A stretch of 64,000 nt of DNA from Typhlomys cinereus (Eukaryota; Chordata; Mammalia; Rodentia; Platacanthomyidae): contig JALPQD010000405.1 of NCBI GenBank assembly GCA_023101885.1, positions 922,501 through 986,500 on the forward strand, written 5' to 3'. This document shows positions 10,105 through 21,950 of the stretch, one piece after another. The notes under the pieces were generated by a model. That model was given only the letters and a program-made list of their open reading frames with translations. It ran no database searches and had not been told where the DNA came from. Within the stretch, counting starts at the first letter, position 1. Each line of letters starts with the position of its first letter. A program made the translations under genes and the position numbers.

Positions 10105-10260
10105 ATAAATATGTGGCTTAGTAAGACAGGACCGGGAGCTCCTGTCTCGGCCATAGAAGCACGACCACGCCAGTTGTACACAGGTTGTAGGAATCCAAAC
10201 TCAGATTCCCACTCTGGTGTGGTGAACCCGGTACCCACGGAACCATCTTCCCAGCCTTCG
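10105..10260 (-). mobile_element. B3-like SINE, antisense and degraded
   Basis: The plus strand ends in 'aacccggtacccacggaacc' and 'atcttcccagcc', the complement of a tRNA-derived SINE head. Upstream 'ggaatccaaactcagattcc' resembles the B-box side of a second, overlapping copy. Confidence 0.5.
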
Positions 10261-10537
10261 CCTAGACAGTTAAACTTAAACAGGCAGTTGCTACCGAGCG
10301 ATTCAGGAGCAGGTGTTTCTCTGGATCCCAGAGGCCCCCTGTGTCAGGCGGACTCGTTCCTTTCTGGGCACTGTTGAGACTGTGGCAAGGCCCTTAGGAA
10401 ACCCAAGGCCTTCCAGGCACCTGTTCCTGCTCTTTAGTATAATCGATTCAGTTTCTGTCTTTGCCAAAGATAAGACTTTTCTCTTCTCCTCCTCCTCTTC
10501 TCCCATCTTTCCTTTATCCCTCTCTGCCCTTTTGCCT

Positions 10538-10575
10538 TTTTTTTTTTTGAGACAGTTCTATGTTGTCCAGTCTTC
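10538..10575 (-). mobile_element. B1 fragment, antisense
   Basis: A T-run followed by 'gagacagttctatgttgtcc' is the reverse complement of a B1 3' end and tail. The rest of the element is missing. Confidence 0.5.
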
Positions 10576-10760
10576 ACAGTACACTAAACATTAAATTATT
10601 TTTATTATAATTGTGTTTGCATAAATGTAGGGTTTACATCAGTAATAAATATTCCTATATAAGTATTTATATTCTAAGAAAGTATTTCTGTTGAAATCTG
10701 AGAGTTCATTGGAAATAATGTTACAAGGGCCAGGCTAATTCAGATGAGGAACTTTTATTA

Positions 10761-11392
10761 TTTTCCTTCCTTCCTTCCTTCCTTCCTTCCTTCCTTCCTT
10801 CCTTCTTCCTTCCTTCCTTCCTTCCTTCCTTCCTTCCTTCCCTCCCTCCCTCCTTCCTTCCTTCCTTCCTTCCTTCCTCCCTCCCTCCCTCTCTCCCTCC
10901 CTCTCTTCCCTCCCTCCCTCCCTTCTTTCCTTCCCTCCCTTTCTCCCTCCTTCCCTTCCTCTCTTCCTCCCTTCTTCCCTCCCTCCCTCCTTCCCTTCCT
11001 TCTTTCCTCCTTCCTCCTTACTCCTTCCTCCCTTCTTCCATCCCTCCCTCCCTCCTTCTTTCCTTCCTTCCTTCCTTCCTCCCTCCCTCCCTTACTTCCT
11101 CCCTCCCTTCCTTCCTCCCTTCCTTCCTCCCTTCCTTCTCCCGTCTCCCTCTCTCTCTCCTTCTTCTTCCCTTTCCTCTTTCTCTTCCTCCTCCCTCTCC
11201 CTCCTTCCTTCTCTTCCCTCCCTCTTCTTTCTCTCTCCTCTCTCCCATCTCTCCCTCTTATCCCTCCCTCCTTTCTTTCTTTTTTCTTGTCTTTCTTTTT
11301 CTTCTTTTCTTTTCTTTCTTTCTTTTTTCTTTTTTCTTTCTTCTCTCTTCTCTCTCTTCTCTTCTTCTCTCTCTCTCTCTCTCCTCTCTCTC
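10761..11392 (+). repeat. ~630-bp polypyrimidine tract
   Basis: Nearly uninterrupted C/T sequence, made of TTCC arrays grading into CCCT, TTTC and finally CT dinucleotide repeats. Only a handful of A or G bases occur. The 221-residue Ser/Leu/Pro/Phe-rich plus-strand frame and the Arg/Glu/Gly/Lys-rich minus-strand frames are artefacts of base composition. The tract abuts an antisense B1 and probably grew from the B1 A-rich tail. Confidence 0.97.
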
Positions 11393-11492
11393 ACAGGTCT
11401 TCTATGTAGCTCAGGTAGGTCTTGAACTTCCAGTCCTCCTCCTTCCACCTCCTGAGCACTGGGTTGCTGAATGTGCATCACCGTGCCTGTTT
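11393..11492 (-). mobile_element. B1-type SINE, antisense
   Basis: Reads 'tatgtagctcaggtaggtct', 'cctcctgagcactgggttgc' and 'catcaccgtgcctg', a reverse-oriented B1. Its tail side lies against the pyrimidine tract. Confidence 0.8.
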
Positions 11493-11499
11493 TCCACAT

Positions 11500-13590
11500 A
11501 GTCGCTCCTCATGGTCCATTCATGTTTTCAGATGTCAAGTTGCATCTTCTGAAGGGCCTTCCAGGGCATAGCTGAATTCTGATCAGATTCAAAAGCTTAT
11601 CAGTCAAAAACCTGGGCAGAGTCATTCCAGAATGAGCCTCACTTGTGTTTGTCCAAATCCCGATGCACAATAGTTTATTTGTTGTAAGTAAATATCTGAC
11701 AAGGTCCTGATCAATTGAATTTGCAAATGACTACTTCAAAATGTAATTTACATGTGTTTATATTACACATTGTATTCAAAGTGCACTTGGGTGAGTGGAG
11801 CGGGATCATCCAACCACCCAATTTCTGCCTAATCTTGTTGAACAGGGAGGGTGCTTCCTGTGGTCCCCTGAAGCACTTGAACATGGAAGGCCTTGGGCAA
11901 GAGCTCACCCTCCCCTCTCCTGTCATCATTCTGGACAGCTCCGTGCAGTAAAATAGCCAGAAGGCGCAGAACTGGGTACCAGTTTTGACTGTCCCATGAA
12001 GTACCTTGGGAAAATGACTTTATCATTAGCTCTCACTTCCTTCTAGCTGCATGGGAACAAGAATACATGTTGACTGCATCTGACCAGACTGTAATCAGGT
12101 TGCTCTCGAATATGAAAGACTTGGGATGGGTGTTCACTTAAATGGACCCCTTGCTGGGTTCTTCATGACAAGCGGCTCTCACGACAGTGTAGGAAGAGGG
12201 GGCATTTGGCTTTCCGTCCATCAGTGTAGCATTGTCTTGTCCTTTGCATGATACTTTTCCTCCTTCTAAGCTGTGTTGCGGTCTCTGGGTTTCCTTACGT
12301 CTCAGTGGCTCCCTTCCTTGTGGCATTACATACAGTTCAGCAGGGGAGGAGCTGTGGCTCGACTCCTTGTCTCGTTATCCTGGAATCCAGGCAGAAGCAG
12401 CAGTGGCTACGTGGACAACCCTGCAGCTTTCCTAGTCAAGAAAAGCCCAGGACAGAACTGTGCAGTGGATATGACATGTGCCAATCATTCCAAGAACCAA
12501 ACCAAGTCACATAGGCACGTCAGATGTCTGCTGGGCTAGGTATTTCACTCTCCTTGCAAAGATGGGGGGCAAACTCTGAGAATAAGAAGAGTATCGATTG
12601 CCCACGACATGGAAGTTTGCTCACTGCCAGAACCAAACATGACCAGGGCATAGTTGAAGCCTTACCTGGTGGATTGAGACACCTGTTGCTTTACCACAAC
12701 GCCTGGGGTGGTCGAGTGGAAGGTTCTATTTCTCATAGCGTCCTTCCTGAGACAGAAGGGAATGAATGAATAAAAAAGACACAGAGCCTTGGGGTTAAGC
12801 ATTAGAAGAAATGGTGAAAAGTACGACGGGAAAGAGGGTGCACTGAACTCCCTCAAAGTACCAAGATGGTTTTTAGGGAACATAAAAAGTTATGTAAGCA
12901 AGTAGACAGAGACCATAAAAGTACAGAAAGCAAATTTGAATTAGAGCTTATTGGAAATAAGGCCACGGGTTTAAGAAACTTAGGGTCCAAGGGTCACCCT
13001 AATTTGGACGAGAATGTATTGTGAAGGAAAAGAAGTATCTGACTGCCAGGTTTTAGGGATGGGGGGGTGACCGCCTGGCTGACGTGGAGTTATCAGAACC
13101 TTCACTGATATTATTTTAGGAGCACCACCAAAATAATTTCCAGTTGAGCAACAGGTTGGGGTGTGGTTTTGAGCCAATCAGGTAACATTCTGATTCCAAC
13201 GGATTTGTTTCATTTGGAGACTGTGACAAGTTCCTGTAACGATATGAAGACAGATGAAGAAAGCTCTGGAAGTGAACCGGGTGGGGTGATGCGCTGGGGA
13301 GAGAGTCTTTTGCAATTCAGCAAGCTCTGTGCACCTGAGGCTGGTGCCCATCAAAGCCCGGAAGCTTCACTCCCAATCCCAAGAAGCCTCTGAGGTCAAA
13401 CTGGATGAACGAATGCAGTCTTGGTTAATTTCTTTTGGCAGAACAACTTTGATAGATAAAGGGATTCAAAGAGGATGCCATTTAGGGAGCAGGTCCTAGG
13501 ACAACACAGCCCTTGACTGAGCAGCGTTCCTTACTGAGTTGTTAGAAAATCCACTCAAGGATTTCATCCAGAACTCTCTGCATGTCTCTA
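11500..13590. other. Unique non-coding sequence
   Basis: No repeat family is recognised and frames are all below 90 codons. No splice-bounded exon could be supported. Base composition is ordinary. Confidence 0.45.
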
Positions 13591-13594
13591 AGAA

Positions 13595-13618
13595 TCTCTC
13601 TCTCTCTCTCTCTCTCAC

Positions 13619-13672
<54 letters not shown>
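13595..13672 (+). repeat. (TC)n / (TG)n compound microsatellite
   Basis: A TC run (13595-13616) is followed by a short spacer and a TG run (about 13625-13672). It marks the tail side of the adjacent antisense SINE. Confidence 0.95.
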
Positions 13673-13674
<2 letters not shown>

Positions 13675-13937
13675 CATGCAGATGTTAGATTACAAGCTCA
13701 GGCGTCCGTCCTCCCATCCACCTTGTTACAGACAGGATCTCTTGTCAGGCCTATCTAGCTGGTCTGTGAGATTCCAATGCCACTCACTTGCTTCCACCTC
13801 CCGTCTTACCATAGGAGCAGTGGGACACACGCTACTTCATCTGACTTTTGTCTGGATCCCAAGGATTCGAATTCAGGTTCTCACGCTTACAAGACAAACA
13901 CATTTTTATTTACTGAGCCAACTCCCCAGTCCCTAGT
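13675..13937 (-). mobile_element. B3-like SINE, antisense
   Basis: The plus strand shows 'aagacaggatctcttgtcag'-type sequence, then 'ttcgaattcaggttctcacg' and 'tactgagccaactccccagt'. This is the reverse complement of a tRNA-derived SINE head with an internal B box. The microsatellite to the left is its tail. Confidence 0.75.
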
Positions 13938-13939
13938 TC

Positions 13940-14560
13940 TGGGTGCTGAAAATCGATCCATTGGCTTAGATTTGCTATGGGAATATTTGCCATCTTGGAT
14001 CCTGATGGAACATCGAGTAAGACGAGACCACAGGGGTGAGGTCTGCAGGGACATCGGTGTCAGAACTCTGATGACACCAAATCTCTCCTGACCTGCAGGC
14101 CACGGCCCTGGATCACACCCGCTCCCATCACTAGTGCGGAACGGATCTTTCTTAAACATAACCCATATCTATTTTTTACAACAAAAGTTACATGGGGCAG
14201 CCTCGTGTGTCACTATTCCAAGCAGAGTTCTCCTGACACGAGCCTTTATCCCGACTGTCCTCTGGCTACTTCGGAAGGAGCCAATGCTCTCGACCTTTGG
14301 TCCTTTGTAGAAGAGAATCAATTGCCTGTCCCAGCACCAGATGTGCCAAGGAGAAAGTCTGGGTGCCAGGCCAATGAGAGAAGCAGGGCTGGATTTTAGG
14401 AGACTGGTGGCTTAGGAGATAAGGTGAGGTCCTGGCTTCCATCTCTTCTGCTGTCTTTGTGCCACCTTGTAAGGAAAGCAAGCATTGGCAGGCTGGGAGA
14501 AGCCATGTTCTTCCATTCTTCCTCTTCCCAAATAGTTCTGATCAAGAGCAGAGGTAGCCC
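13940..14560. other. Unique non-coding sequence
   Basis: No repeat or exon is recognised. Open frames are short and overlap on both strands without homology that I can see. Confidence 0.4.
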
Positions 14561-14564
14561 ACAA

Positions 14565-14775
14565 GACGGGTTTCCATTCTAGCTTTGCCTCTTACTCCCT
14601 TGCCTGTTATTCCAACTCTCAAACCTCAGGCCTCTCTCTTCTCTGTAGACAGACAGTAATATAATATTTGCTCCTAAGAATGTTGTGAGACGTAAGACGA
14701 CACACACAGGACCTAGCATGGTGTCTGGAGGACCCTGGAAGAGTGTTTCACAGTAGCATCTGTTACTATTGGTAA
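14565..14775 (+). mobile_element. MIR SINE, near full length
   Basis: The order 'agctttgcctcttactccc', 'taatatttgctcctaagaatg', 'ttgtgagacgtaagacgaca' and 'aggacctagcatggtgtctg' follows the MIR consensus through its body to the 3' side. Divergence is high, as expected. Confidence 0.6.
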
Positions 14776-15084
14776 TGTATTACCAGTGGTAATGTCTTAC
14801 CAAAGACTGCTCAGCGGGGTGATTTATCTGCCCCTTGACATGACTAGTGGTCACTCGGTGTCCTTTAGCTAGTAGACGGACTGATCTCAAGAGTCTAAGT
14901 GAATGTTAAGTTTCACTAATGTGTTTGTGCCTTGTGAGACATGGCTTCAAGGCTTGGCTGCACTGGGATTGGGCACCACAACCTTTAAAGTCAAATAATG
15001 TCCGTTTCATTAAGCTTTCTGGCAGCTATGATCCCACCTAGACCTAAGAGGCAGGGGAGGGCTAGAGAAAGCCCTCAAAAGGTA

Positions 15085-15190
15085 CCCGTACACAAAATTG
15101 GTGACTTGAGTTCGATCTGCAGAGCCCACATGGTGGCAGGAGAGACCTGACTTGCAAAAGTTATCCTTGGACCTTCATATGGGCACCGTG
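15085..15190 (+). mobile_element. B3-like SINE fragment
   Basis: Includes 'gacttgagttcgatctgcag' with its B-box-like element, 'agcccacatggtggcaggag' and 'gttatccttggaccttc'. This is the central part of a B3-type SINE. Confidence 0.65.
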
Positions 15191-15224
15191 GCCAGGGGCT
15201 CATCTCGTCTCTCTACATTCTCAG

Positions 15225-15560
15225 TGTCACGGTGGTTCATTCTACTGCTGTGAGACAATACTCGGGCTCAAACAACTGAAGGGAAGTAAGGGAGATTTAT
15301 TTGGCTTCCCGCTCAGGGCTGGAGGGAGGGATTAAGGTCGGAATCCCATGGCAGAGTGGCAGAGAGCATCATATCACTAGGGTAGATGCTAGAGGAAGCA
15401 GGACGGGGCTACCCAACCGCAAGGCCTGCACCCTTAACAAGCCTCCCCTTAGCAAGGCTCCACCTCCTAAAGGTGCCATGACCTTCCTAAACATTAACAA
15501 CAGCTAAGAATGCAAACACAGGAACTGTGGGGACAACTCACATTCAAGCCATGACACTCA
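15225..15560 (+). mobile_element. Old interspersed repeat (URR1/hAT-like or LTR, unresolved)
   Basis: Shows 'ctactgctgtgagacaatac', 'gggagatttatttggcttcc', 'tccacctcctaaaggtgcc' and 'attcaagccatgacac'. This order is familiar from an abundant mammalian interspersed repeat and is echoed at 26.4 kb. I cannot place the family with certainty. Confidence 0.45.
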
Positions 15561-15711
15561 GTTGCTCATGGGTGGCCATGACTATAAAGACTGATGCAAT
15601 AAGACAATATGACTGTGGTAATTAATCTTGGTAGTCAGCCTGACTGGATCTTCAGTTAGCTGACAGATCGGTCCTCAGACCTCCTGAAGGGATTATTGGG
15701 ATTAAGTTATT

Positions 15712-15930
15712 TTAAGGGATTAAAAATCTTTGCCTCACAAGCAAAAGGATCTGAGTTTGGGTAGAAATTGCAGCAGCCAATGATTCTAGTCCTGGAAGGT
15801 GGAGTCCCAGAGCAAAGCAATAAGGAGGTAGAACGATCTAGGAAGATTCTTGAAGTTACCTCCTTAGGCGCATACTTAAGTGATTTCTTGTACACACACA
15901 CACACACACACACATACACATACACATGAA
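15712..15930 (+). mobile_element. Older long B2-like SINE, nested
   Basis: Matches the body of the copy at 55.9 kb, including 'ggattaaaaatctttgcctc', 'gagcaaagcaataaggaggt' and a terminal CA tract. The first ~20 bases of the head are missing. It sits inside the older repeat, so it inserted later. Confidence 0.75.
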
Positions 15931-16107
15931 CAAAAAATAATTCTCTCTCTCTCTTTCTTTCTCTCTGTGCTGGCATGATGATGTTCAGTCCACATTGGAA
16001 GTTCAAAGAAGCCGAGTTTTGATGCCAGTGAAGAATGACAGAAGCAGGAAAGATAAACTGTCCGCAGAGAGAGACAGGGAGAGAGAATTACTTTTTGTGC
16101 ATGCATA

Positions 16108-16110
<3 letters not shown>

Positions 16111-16155
<45 letters not shown>

Positions 16156-16168
16156 GTGTGTGTGTGTG
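16111..16168 (+). repeat. (TG)n microsatellite
   Basis: A TG run interrupted once by 'gttgtg' near 16152. Frames through it yield only Val/Cys or Thr/His repeat peptides. Confidence 0.95.
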
Positions 16169-16379
16169 TAAGAAATCACTCGACTCTCCAGGAATTCTCC
16201 AATATTCAGCACCACACAAGAACTGCTGAATTATTCAGCTCCTGAACAGAAGAACTGCAGGCAGCCATTGTTGGACTACCTAGACCTTATCCCTAAACCA
16301 AGCCAATAAATTCTCCTTTAGTATATTCATTCTACAGGTTCTGTTCCTCCAGAGAACCCTGACGACGATAGTGGTACCT

Positions 16380-17165
16380 TCTTTTCTTGAAAACAAAGCT
16401 CCATGGCGATTTTATGTAAGTCAGCTGTCTTGGTTACTCTTTGGTTGAGCTATAGGGGGAGGAGTTGGTCACTTCTTTCTATGGCCTGGTGGTATCCCAG
16501 CATAGGCAACGTCTGAGCAAGCACCTGTAGGTGGGAGGCAGTAGGCCAGGTAAGATCTGGAAAAGAAAACAGTCCCAGGAAAAGGCATCAGGTCTCACCC
16601 AGACTTATTATGCTGTATTTTTCCTCTTATTGCAGATTCTATCTTGTAAACATAAAAAATAGGTAAATAGAAATGAACAGGCATAAACTGAAACAAACAG
16701 ACTCACGATTATTTTCTTTTCATGGTATTATAGCAAAATTATAGTATTATAATGAAATACTTCAAATTTATGGCAAATACTAAATATATTTCACATAAAA
16801 GTATTTTTAAAAAACCAAGTAAAAGAAAACAGGCAAGTATTTACTTTTCTATTTTTTTTAATTGATGGTGGTGTGGTGGTGGTGGGAAGGGGAGGGTCTT
16901 ATTTGCCCATCATGGCTTTGAACTTGTTATGCAGCTGAGGATGACCTTGAATTTCTTTTTAATAAATTTTTGTGGAAAACAAAAGAGAAAAATGGCCTGA
17001 TGGGACATGTTAATTCCCAGAGTCTCCTTGGCCAAACAGTAATTAAGTTCAAATTCATGTCAGTCTCCAGTGCTGGGAACAGTTAAGAGAAAAGAAAAAT
17101 AATGTGAGTTTGTCATGACTCAAAGATGGCTGTTTTAAACTTGAGAATGAAAAAAAAAATGCACA
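16380..17165. other. AT-rich unique sequence with a B1 remnant
   Basis: Mostly unclassified AT-rich DNA. An antisense B1 remnant can be made out at about 16885-16960 ('gaacttgttatgcagctgag', 'gatgaccttgaattt'). Nothing else is supported. Confidence 0.4.
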
Positions 17166-17167
17166 GA

Positions 17168-17510
17168 AGGGCTGGTGAGATAGCTTATTGGTTCAAGCAC
17201 TCAAGGCAAAAGCAAAAAGACCCATTTGGATTCCCAGATCCCGTAGAAAGTGTTGGGTAGGGGTGGTGGGCTGCTTGTAATGTCAGCCCCAGAAGGCAGA
17301 GTCTGGGAATCTCCAGATCATGTTGGTTATCCAGATTAGTCCAGAAAGTGATCTCTGGGTTTATGTAAGATCCAGCCTCAGAAGAATAAGGTTGAAGAGC
17401 AATTGAGGATGATTCCAGGTATCAATCTCGGGCCTCCACACTCGTATCTGCATGTAAATGCACACTGGCATGCATGTACCTGTACACATGCAAAACACAC
17501 ATACAGACAT
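17168..17510 (+). mobile_element. B3-like long SINE
   Basis: Begins 'gggctggtgagatagcttat', continues through 'tggattcccagatcccgtag', 'ccagccccagaaggcagagt'-like sequence and 'gcctcagaagaataaggttg', and ends in a CA-rich 3' region. The same architecture occurs at 27.0 and 56.8 kb. Confidence 0.75.
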
Positions 17511-17519
17511 CCATGTATT

Positions 17520-18220
17520 CTACTCAACACACATACAAATGAAAATGGAAAAAAAAAATGCACCGGAGTCTTCTATTGTAAAGTTTGGTGGAAGAGGGAA
17601 ACATGTAATTTGCAATTAGCCCGTGGAAAGAAGCGAGAGACTCTTCCTCACCAAGCAGCGGCCCATTCTACAGGGTGGGGAAGAGGCCACAGGGGAGGGG
17701 AGAGGAGAGACCTGGAGGACACACACAGGCCGCAACAGCAGATGCCGGCTGGCAGCCACCGGCCGCCCATCATTTTCCAGGCTCTTGCTCAGAGTCAGCA
17801 GCTCTTAATCTGGGGAATTAGATGAGGTAATTGTCACTTGCGACCATTCTGCATCTTCCTGCTTCAGAGGAAAATGCTTTTCTCACTATAGTGGTTCACT
17901 ATCCGTGGTCCCCAGACCTGATTGCTAGTTCGAAAGCAACGTGTGAGATCAGATCTGTCTGTAAATGAAGAAAAGAAGACCATGGTGGTCTGACATCCAC
18001 ACGGGGGATCCTGGCCTTGGCAAGGGTCTCAGCAGGGTCTTCGTCTGCAGTGGCTTCTACTGCCTCCTAGCTGTGAATACCCAGCACGGAGCACGCAGCC
18101 TGAGTACCCGATGCTCAGGCTGCACAAGGGACCCTTCCTTATCAGACCGGCGGTTACGCAAAGCTCAGTGCTCAAGGCAGGCAGGACCTCCGTTACCTTT
18201 TCTGACATTCACAACAGTCA
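17520..18220. other. Unique non-coding sequence
   Basis: Unclassified sequence of moderate GC content. Several overlapping frames of 60-180 codons exist on both strands, but none has a recognisable domain or splice structure. Confidence 0.4.
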
Positions 18221-18224
18221 TGGG

Positions 18225-18470
18225 CATTTTGCTGAGCACTTCTCGTTTGCCAGACACAGTGCAGAGCCCTTTGATTCCAGAATCTCTTTGGCTCCTTGCT
18301 ATGAGCCTCCGAGAGGAGTCGATATCGTTTCTGCTGTGTAGACATTGCCGAAGCTCGCAGGAGTCCAATCACATTCTCGAGGTCTTACAGCTACTAATGG
18401 GCACATTGGGATCTGAACTCGAAACTGTCTCTGTCGCTCATGCCCTGAATACGGCTCGCTGGTGCCCGTT
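18225..18470 (-). mobile_element. MIR SINE, antisense
   Basis: The plus strand shows 'gctgagcacttctcgtttgc', 'cagacacagtgcagagcc', 'tcttacagctactaatgggc' and 'ttgggatctgaactcgaaac'. These follow reverse-complement MIR order. Confidence 0.6.
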
Positions 18471-18499
18471 TTCCAGGCATCGAGCTGACTTCCTGCAGC

Positions 18500-20030
18500 C
18501 ATGAAGCTAGAGCTTCACGAGTATGTAAAATGATGCTTTCCTCTTAGAGTTGCTTGTGGACGGGAGATTGACACGGTAACACAGTTTGGTTTCCATATAT
18601 CCGTCAGTTTGGGCCCCAGCTCCATTCGCTCTTTCCTTTTTTAATTATGCATTTTTAATTTGGTTTCACTCTTCTTTTGGGAATCTGTCTACCCCCTGAC
18701 AAACTCTTGAAATACTGACTCAACATGAATCCGTTTTTTTCCTTTCCTGTTTTTTCTCTCTCTTTTTGTTCTTCGGTGAGGTTGGAACATGAATCACAGG
18801 ACCATTCCTCTCAGTGGCTCCCTCCTGAATAAGAGGCAGTGGGGTCATTCCCCAGATGTTTTCCTGTTATTGAAAAGAAGCAAGTGGGGAAATAGATGCT
18901 GAGCCTTGAGACCCTCAGTCAACGCCTGAGGTGTCTCCTCTGTCCCCTGCCTCGACCACCCATGCCCAGCAGGGCTACCTGCCCACCCCCCTCGGAAAAG
19001 AAGGACAATCCGATTGTAAATATTATCTGCTCTTCTGAGAACATTTGAATGGTAATACTCAAGCAATTACTTTCCTTTCAAGATCATTAAACACAAATCA
19101 GACTTGTATTTTAATAGGGCTGCCAGTGTGGTTAATGGCAGGGAGGGTGGAGGACAGGGGAAGTTTTTCCTCTAATGGGTGGATGTTTACATTATTGCCC
19201 TTTCTGAGGAAGCAGAGTCGGGGTGGGGGTGGGGGAGGGAGGCTGCTCCAAGCTTCAGAAGCATTGCTCTGCTTTCTTGCACCCCAGCATCCAAGTTCTC
19301 TCTTTTGTCAAATGCAACTCGGGGCACTTATGAAGGGTCGCCATTGTGCGGAGTGACAGGAAGGTTCCTCCTGCCCCTTCCCCTCTGCTGTGTCCACAGA
19401 CACAGTTGCCCTCGTGGGGGACCTCTTGGCAACTTGGACAAGGGTTGAAGGAAGGAAATGCACTCTGGGAGGAAGAGTAGTGGTTTTGAATAGGAGGCTC
19501 TAGGTTCACAACTGGGGTCCCCAGATTCCATCGTCTTCCTCCTGTTGTACAGAGCGGAAACATTATAAGGAGCTGCAGAGGGGGCTGCCCACGAGGTCTT
19601 TGCTCACCATCAGGGAGAAGAGACTGCTCAGACCTAGACACCTCGATCTCCTCTTTCCCGGGACCCCATCTCCCAGTGTCATCTATGGGCACTTCTGCTG
19701 CAGCCCCCCACCACTACATATGAAGGTGACAGGACTGCCTTGGCATGGGGTCTAGGTTCACCTAAAAGCCACCCAGTCCCCAAACAATCCTCTTGTCTGG
19801 CAGTGGGATCTGATGATCTTTTGCCAGGGTCTGATGTTTGTCACAGAACATTGAGAATTGGGGATTTTGAATGTTAATTAGGCAGAAGGGGCTGTCTTCG
19901 CATGCCATGCTTCCTTCAACTTGTAGTTTGGTTTTCAGCTGTGTCTCGGGCAGAGGAAGGGAACCTGTATGAGTTCGCATCTTCAGAGAGTGAAATGACA
20001 AGAATGATGTACTTCAAGCTTTCAAAGCAC
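18500..20030. other. Unique non-coding sequence
   Basis: No repeat is recognised. The stretch near 19040-19140 is AT-rich with 'ttttaatagg' and 'aatggcaggg' motifs and could be conserved. Overlapping frames near 19.2-19.7 kb lack homology that I can see. Confidence 0.4.
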
Positions 20031-20059
20031 CATGAAGTTTAATGCACGGCCTTTGGCAG

Positions 20060-20125
20060 TTTTTATCAATTCTCTAGACCTCAGTTTCTTCCCCTGTGAG
20101 GTGGGTGGGGGCTAACATTAACAAC
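20060..20125 (+). mobile_element. MIR fragment
   Basis: 'tctctagacctcagtttctt' followed by 'cccctgtgaggtgggtgggg' and 'gctaacattaac' is the 3' half of the MIR core. Confidence 0.5.
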
Positions 20126-20309
20126 ACTTGCTAAGAGGGCTTCCTCGCAGGTTAGGTAGGCGTGAGGTCCTTCATAGGCTGTTTCTGTTTCCTGTTAATG
20201 ACCATTTTTCTGCTGGGGTGTTAACCTGTGTTTACCTGCTACAGACACTGAATGTTCAGAGATAGCCAAGTGGTGAGGCCTTCTGAAGTTTAATGTGGCT
20301 GATATCAGT

Positions 20310-20402
20310 CATGTGTGTTTGTGTGTGTGTATATATATGTGTGTGTGTATATGTGTGTTTGTGTGTGTGTGTGTGTGTGTGAGTAGGTATGTGGGTATGT
20401 GT
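20310..20402 (+). repeat. (TG)n / (TA)n microsatellite
   Basis: Alternating purine-pyrimidine sequence dominated by TG with a short TATATA segment. Confidence 0.9.
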
Positions 20403-20552
20403 TTATGTGTGCACACGTGAAGGCCATAGGTAGCATTTGGAAGCATTCCTCATTTTTTAAAAAGAATGAATGCACAAGGCATAAATTTTCCTTCTTCATT
20501 TTCTTAGATCTTATTGTAGAAACATGTTATTCAATGCCTTTTTCCTTCTTTT

Positions 20553-20640
20553 GGAGGGGGACAAGGTCTCACCACATAGAGTGCATGATCCTGCTCCTTC
20601 TCCATCCGTGCTGCTAGGATCCCACCTGATATCACACCTG
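20553..20640 (-). mobile_element. B1-type SINE fragment, antisense
   Basis: 'gacaaggtctcaccacatag', 'gctgctaggatcccacctga' and 'atcacacctgg' are a degraded reverse-oriented B1. Confidence 0.55.
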
Positions 20641-21046
20641 GATGCAGACTTTTAATAAAATGTAACTTTAGAAATTACATGACATGTCTTGTAAGACATA
20701 TCCAACAGTTAATGCATTATTTGACATAGGTTGTGTCTGAGTTTCTGTTGATAAAATAATACAATGAAAAACATCTATGAGCTTTCATTTTATTATTATT
20801 ATTATTTTGGGGGATTATTTCCTTAGGTATAAATGCCAGAGTAGGATTTTGTGACTTGGAGGGGCAAACATTTCAGAGTTCTTATTTAAAGTGCAATAAA
20901 AAGTAGGAATTTTTTTTGGGTGAGAAGATGGATTCAACAGATTCCTAGACCCATTCTAGGGCCGTATTTCTAGGGCCTTCCTTTCCTACAGCTTTGTACC
21001 TGTTAAGTCATGCACTCTCCTCCCTACCCCCTGGTCTGTCTCTTTT

Positions 21047-21152
21047 GAGACAAGGTCTCCTATAGCCCAGGCTGGTCACAAACTCCTGATCTTCCCACCT
21101 CTGCCTCCCTAGTGCTGAGATCACAGGTGTGTACCATCATGTTCCACCAATA
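21047..21152 (-). mobile_element. B1-type SINE, antisense
   Basis: 'gagacaaggtctcctatagc', 'ccaggctggtcacaaactcc', 'tgcctccctagtgctgagat' and 'cacaggtgtgtaccatcatg' give a clear reverse-oriented B1. Confidence 0.85.
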
Positions 21153-21154
21153 CT

Positions 21155-21950
21155 GAGGTAGTGTATTAAATACTCTCATTTATCTAAAGGGTTTAGGTGG
21201 ATGCTATATCAGAATCTTAAATCACGCACATTTAAACAAAAAAAAATCATCTATTGGCCCATGTTAAAACTTCAGAGATAATTTACATCCAGCTGTGGAT
21301 TTTTTTTCTCCCAAGTCTCCAACTCTTTTGTTTTCTGTTACCTGGATGCCTAGGAGTCCCCCGTAACTCATATGAAAATGCCAGAGGCCCCACTTTCATC
21401 CATCTTCCTAACAGTTTACCTTTCCCCTAGCAAAGTTTCAGGATTTATACAGATTGATTCTGATTAATCTTGTTTGAGTCACACGACTTGCCCCAAGGAT
21501 ATTATGGTATGGTTGTGTGGCCTGGATTCTAGGTTTTCCCCCAGTCAAGAGACATCTCACCCACACCAAACTGACTTAGAGGGGAAAGTCACTAAAAGAA
21601 AATGTGGGTGCGCTGCTTGCAAAAACAGGGGGTGGGGGAGTAGGGGAGTCTGAACTCAGCCAAACAAGAAGAGTGTGTCCATTAAGAAACATTTTGACCT
21701 TGCCTGACCTGCACAATGGCTGACATGTTGACACGCCCTCAAAGACTAGCATGGATATCGGGAAGAAGGCTTCGGGCGGTAGGATCCTTAGAGGCAAGGG
21801 TTAGACAGATGTAACAGAGTTCCCATATTAGTGGGCAGCCCAAGAAGAGGCCCCAAGGTATGCCACTGAATCCTGAACCCTCACTAGTATAGACGACTCA
21901 GAGGGAAATTCAGCGCCCAAATAAACATGTTCTGGAGGGTGGGAGGGAGA
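21155..21950. other. Unique non-coding sequence
   Basis: No gene or named repeat is visible. Composition is mixed, with purine-rich sequence increasing towards 22 kb. Confidence 0.4.

Larger units (their letters stand above)
15612..16375 (+). mobile_element. Old interspersed repeat interrupted by a SINE and a microsatellite
   Basis: The left part (15612-15711) begins 'gtggtaattaatcttggtag'. The right part (about 15980-16375) ends with 'tctgttcctccagagaacc'. These are the two ends of one ancient repeat type. Between them lie an older long SINE (15712-15930) and expanded pyrimidine and TG tracts. Confidence 0.5.

Noticed and set aside
10744..11409. 221-codon open frame, the longest in the window
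   Set aside because: It is a translation of a pyrimidine tract (Ser, Leu, Pro, Phe only) and ends as soon as the tract ends.
17403..18504. Exons among the 140- and 179-codon frames
   Set aside because: The first starts in a SINE and the second overlaps a MIR; neither shows splice signals at its edges.
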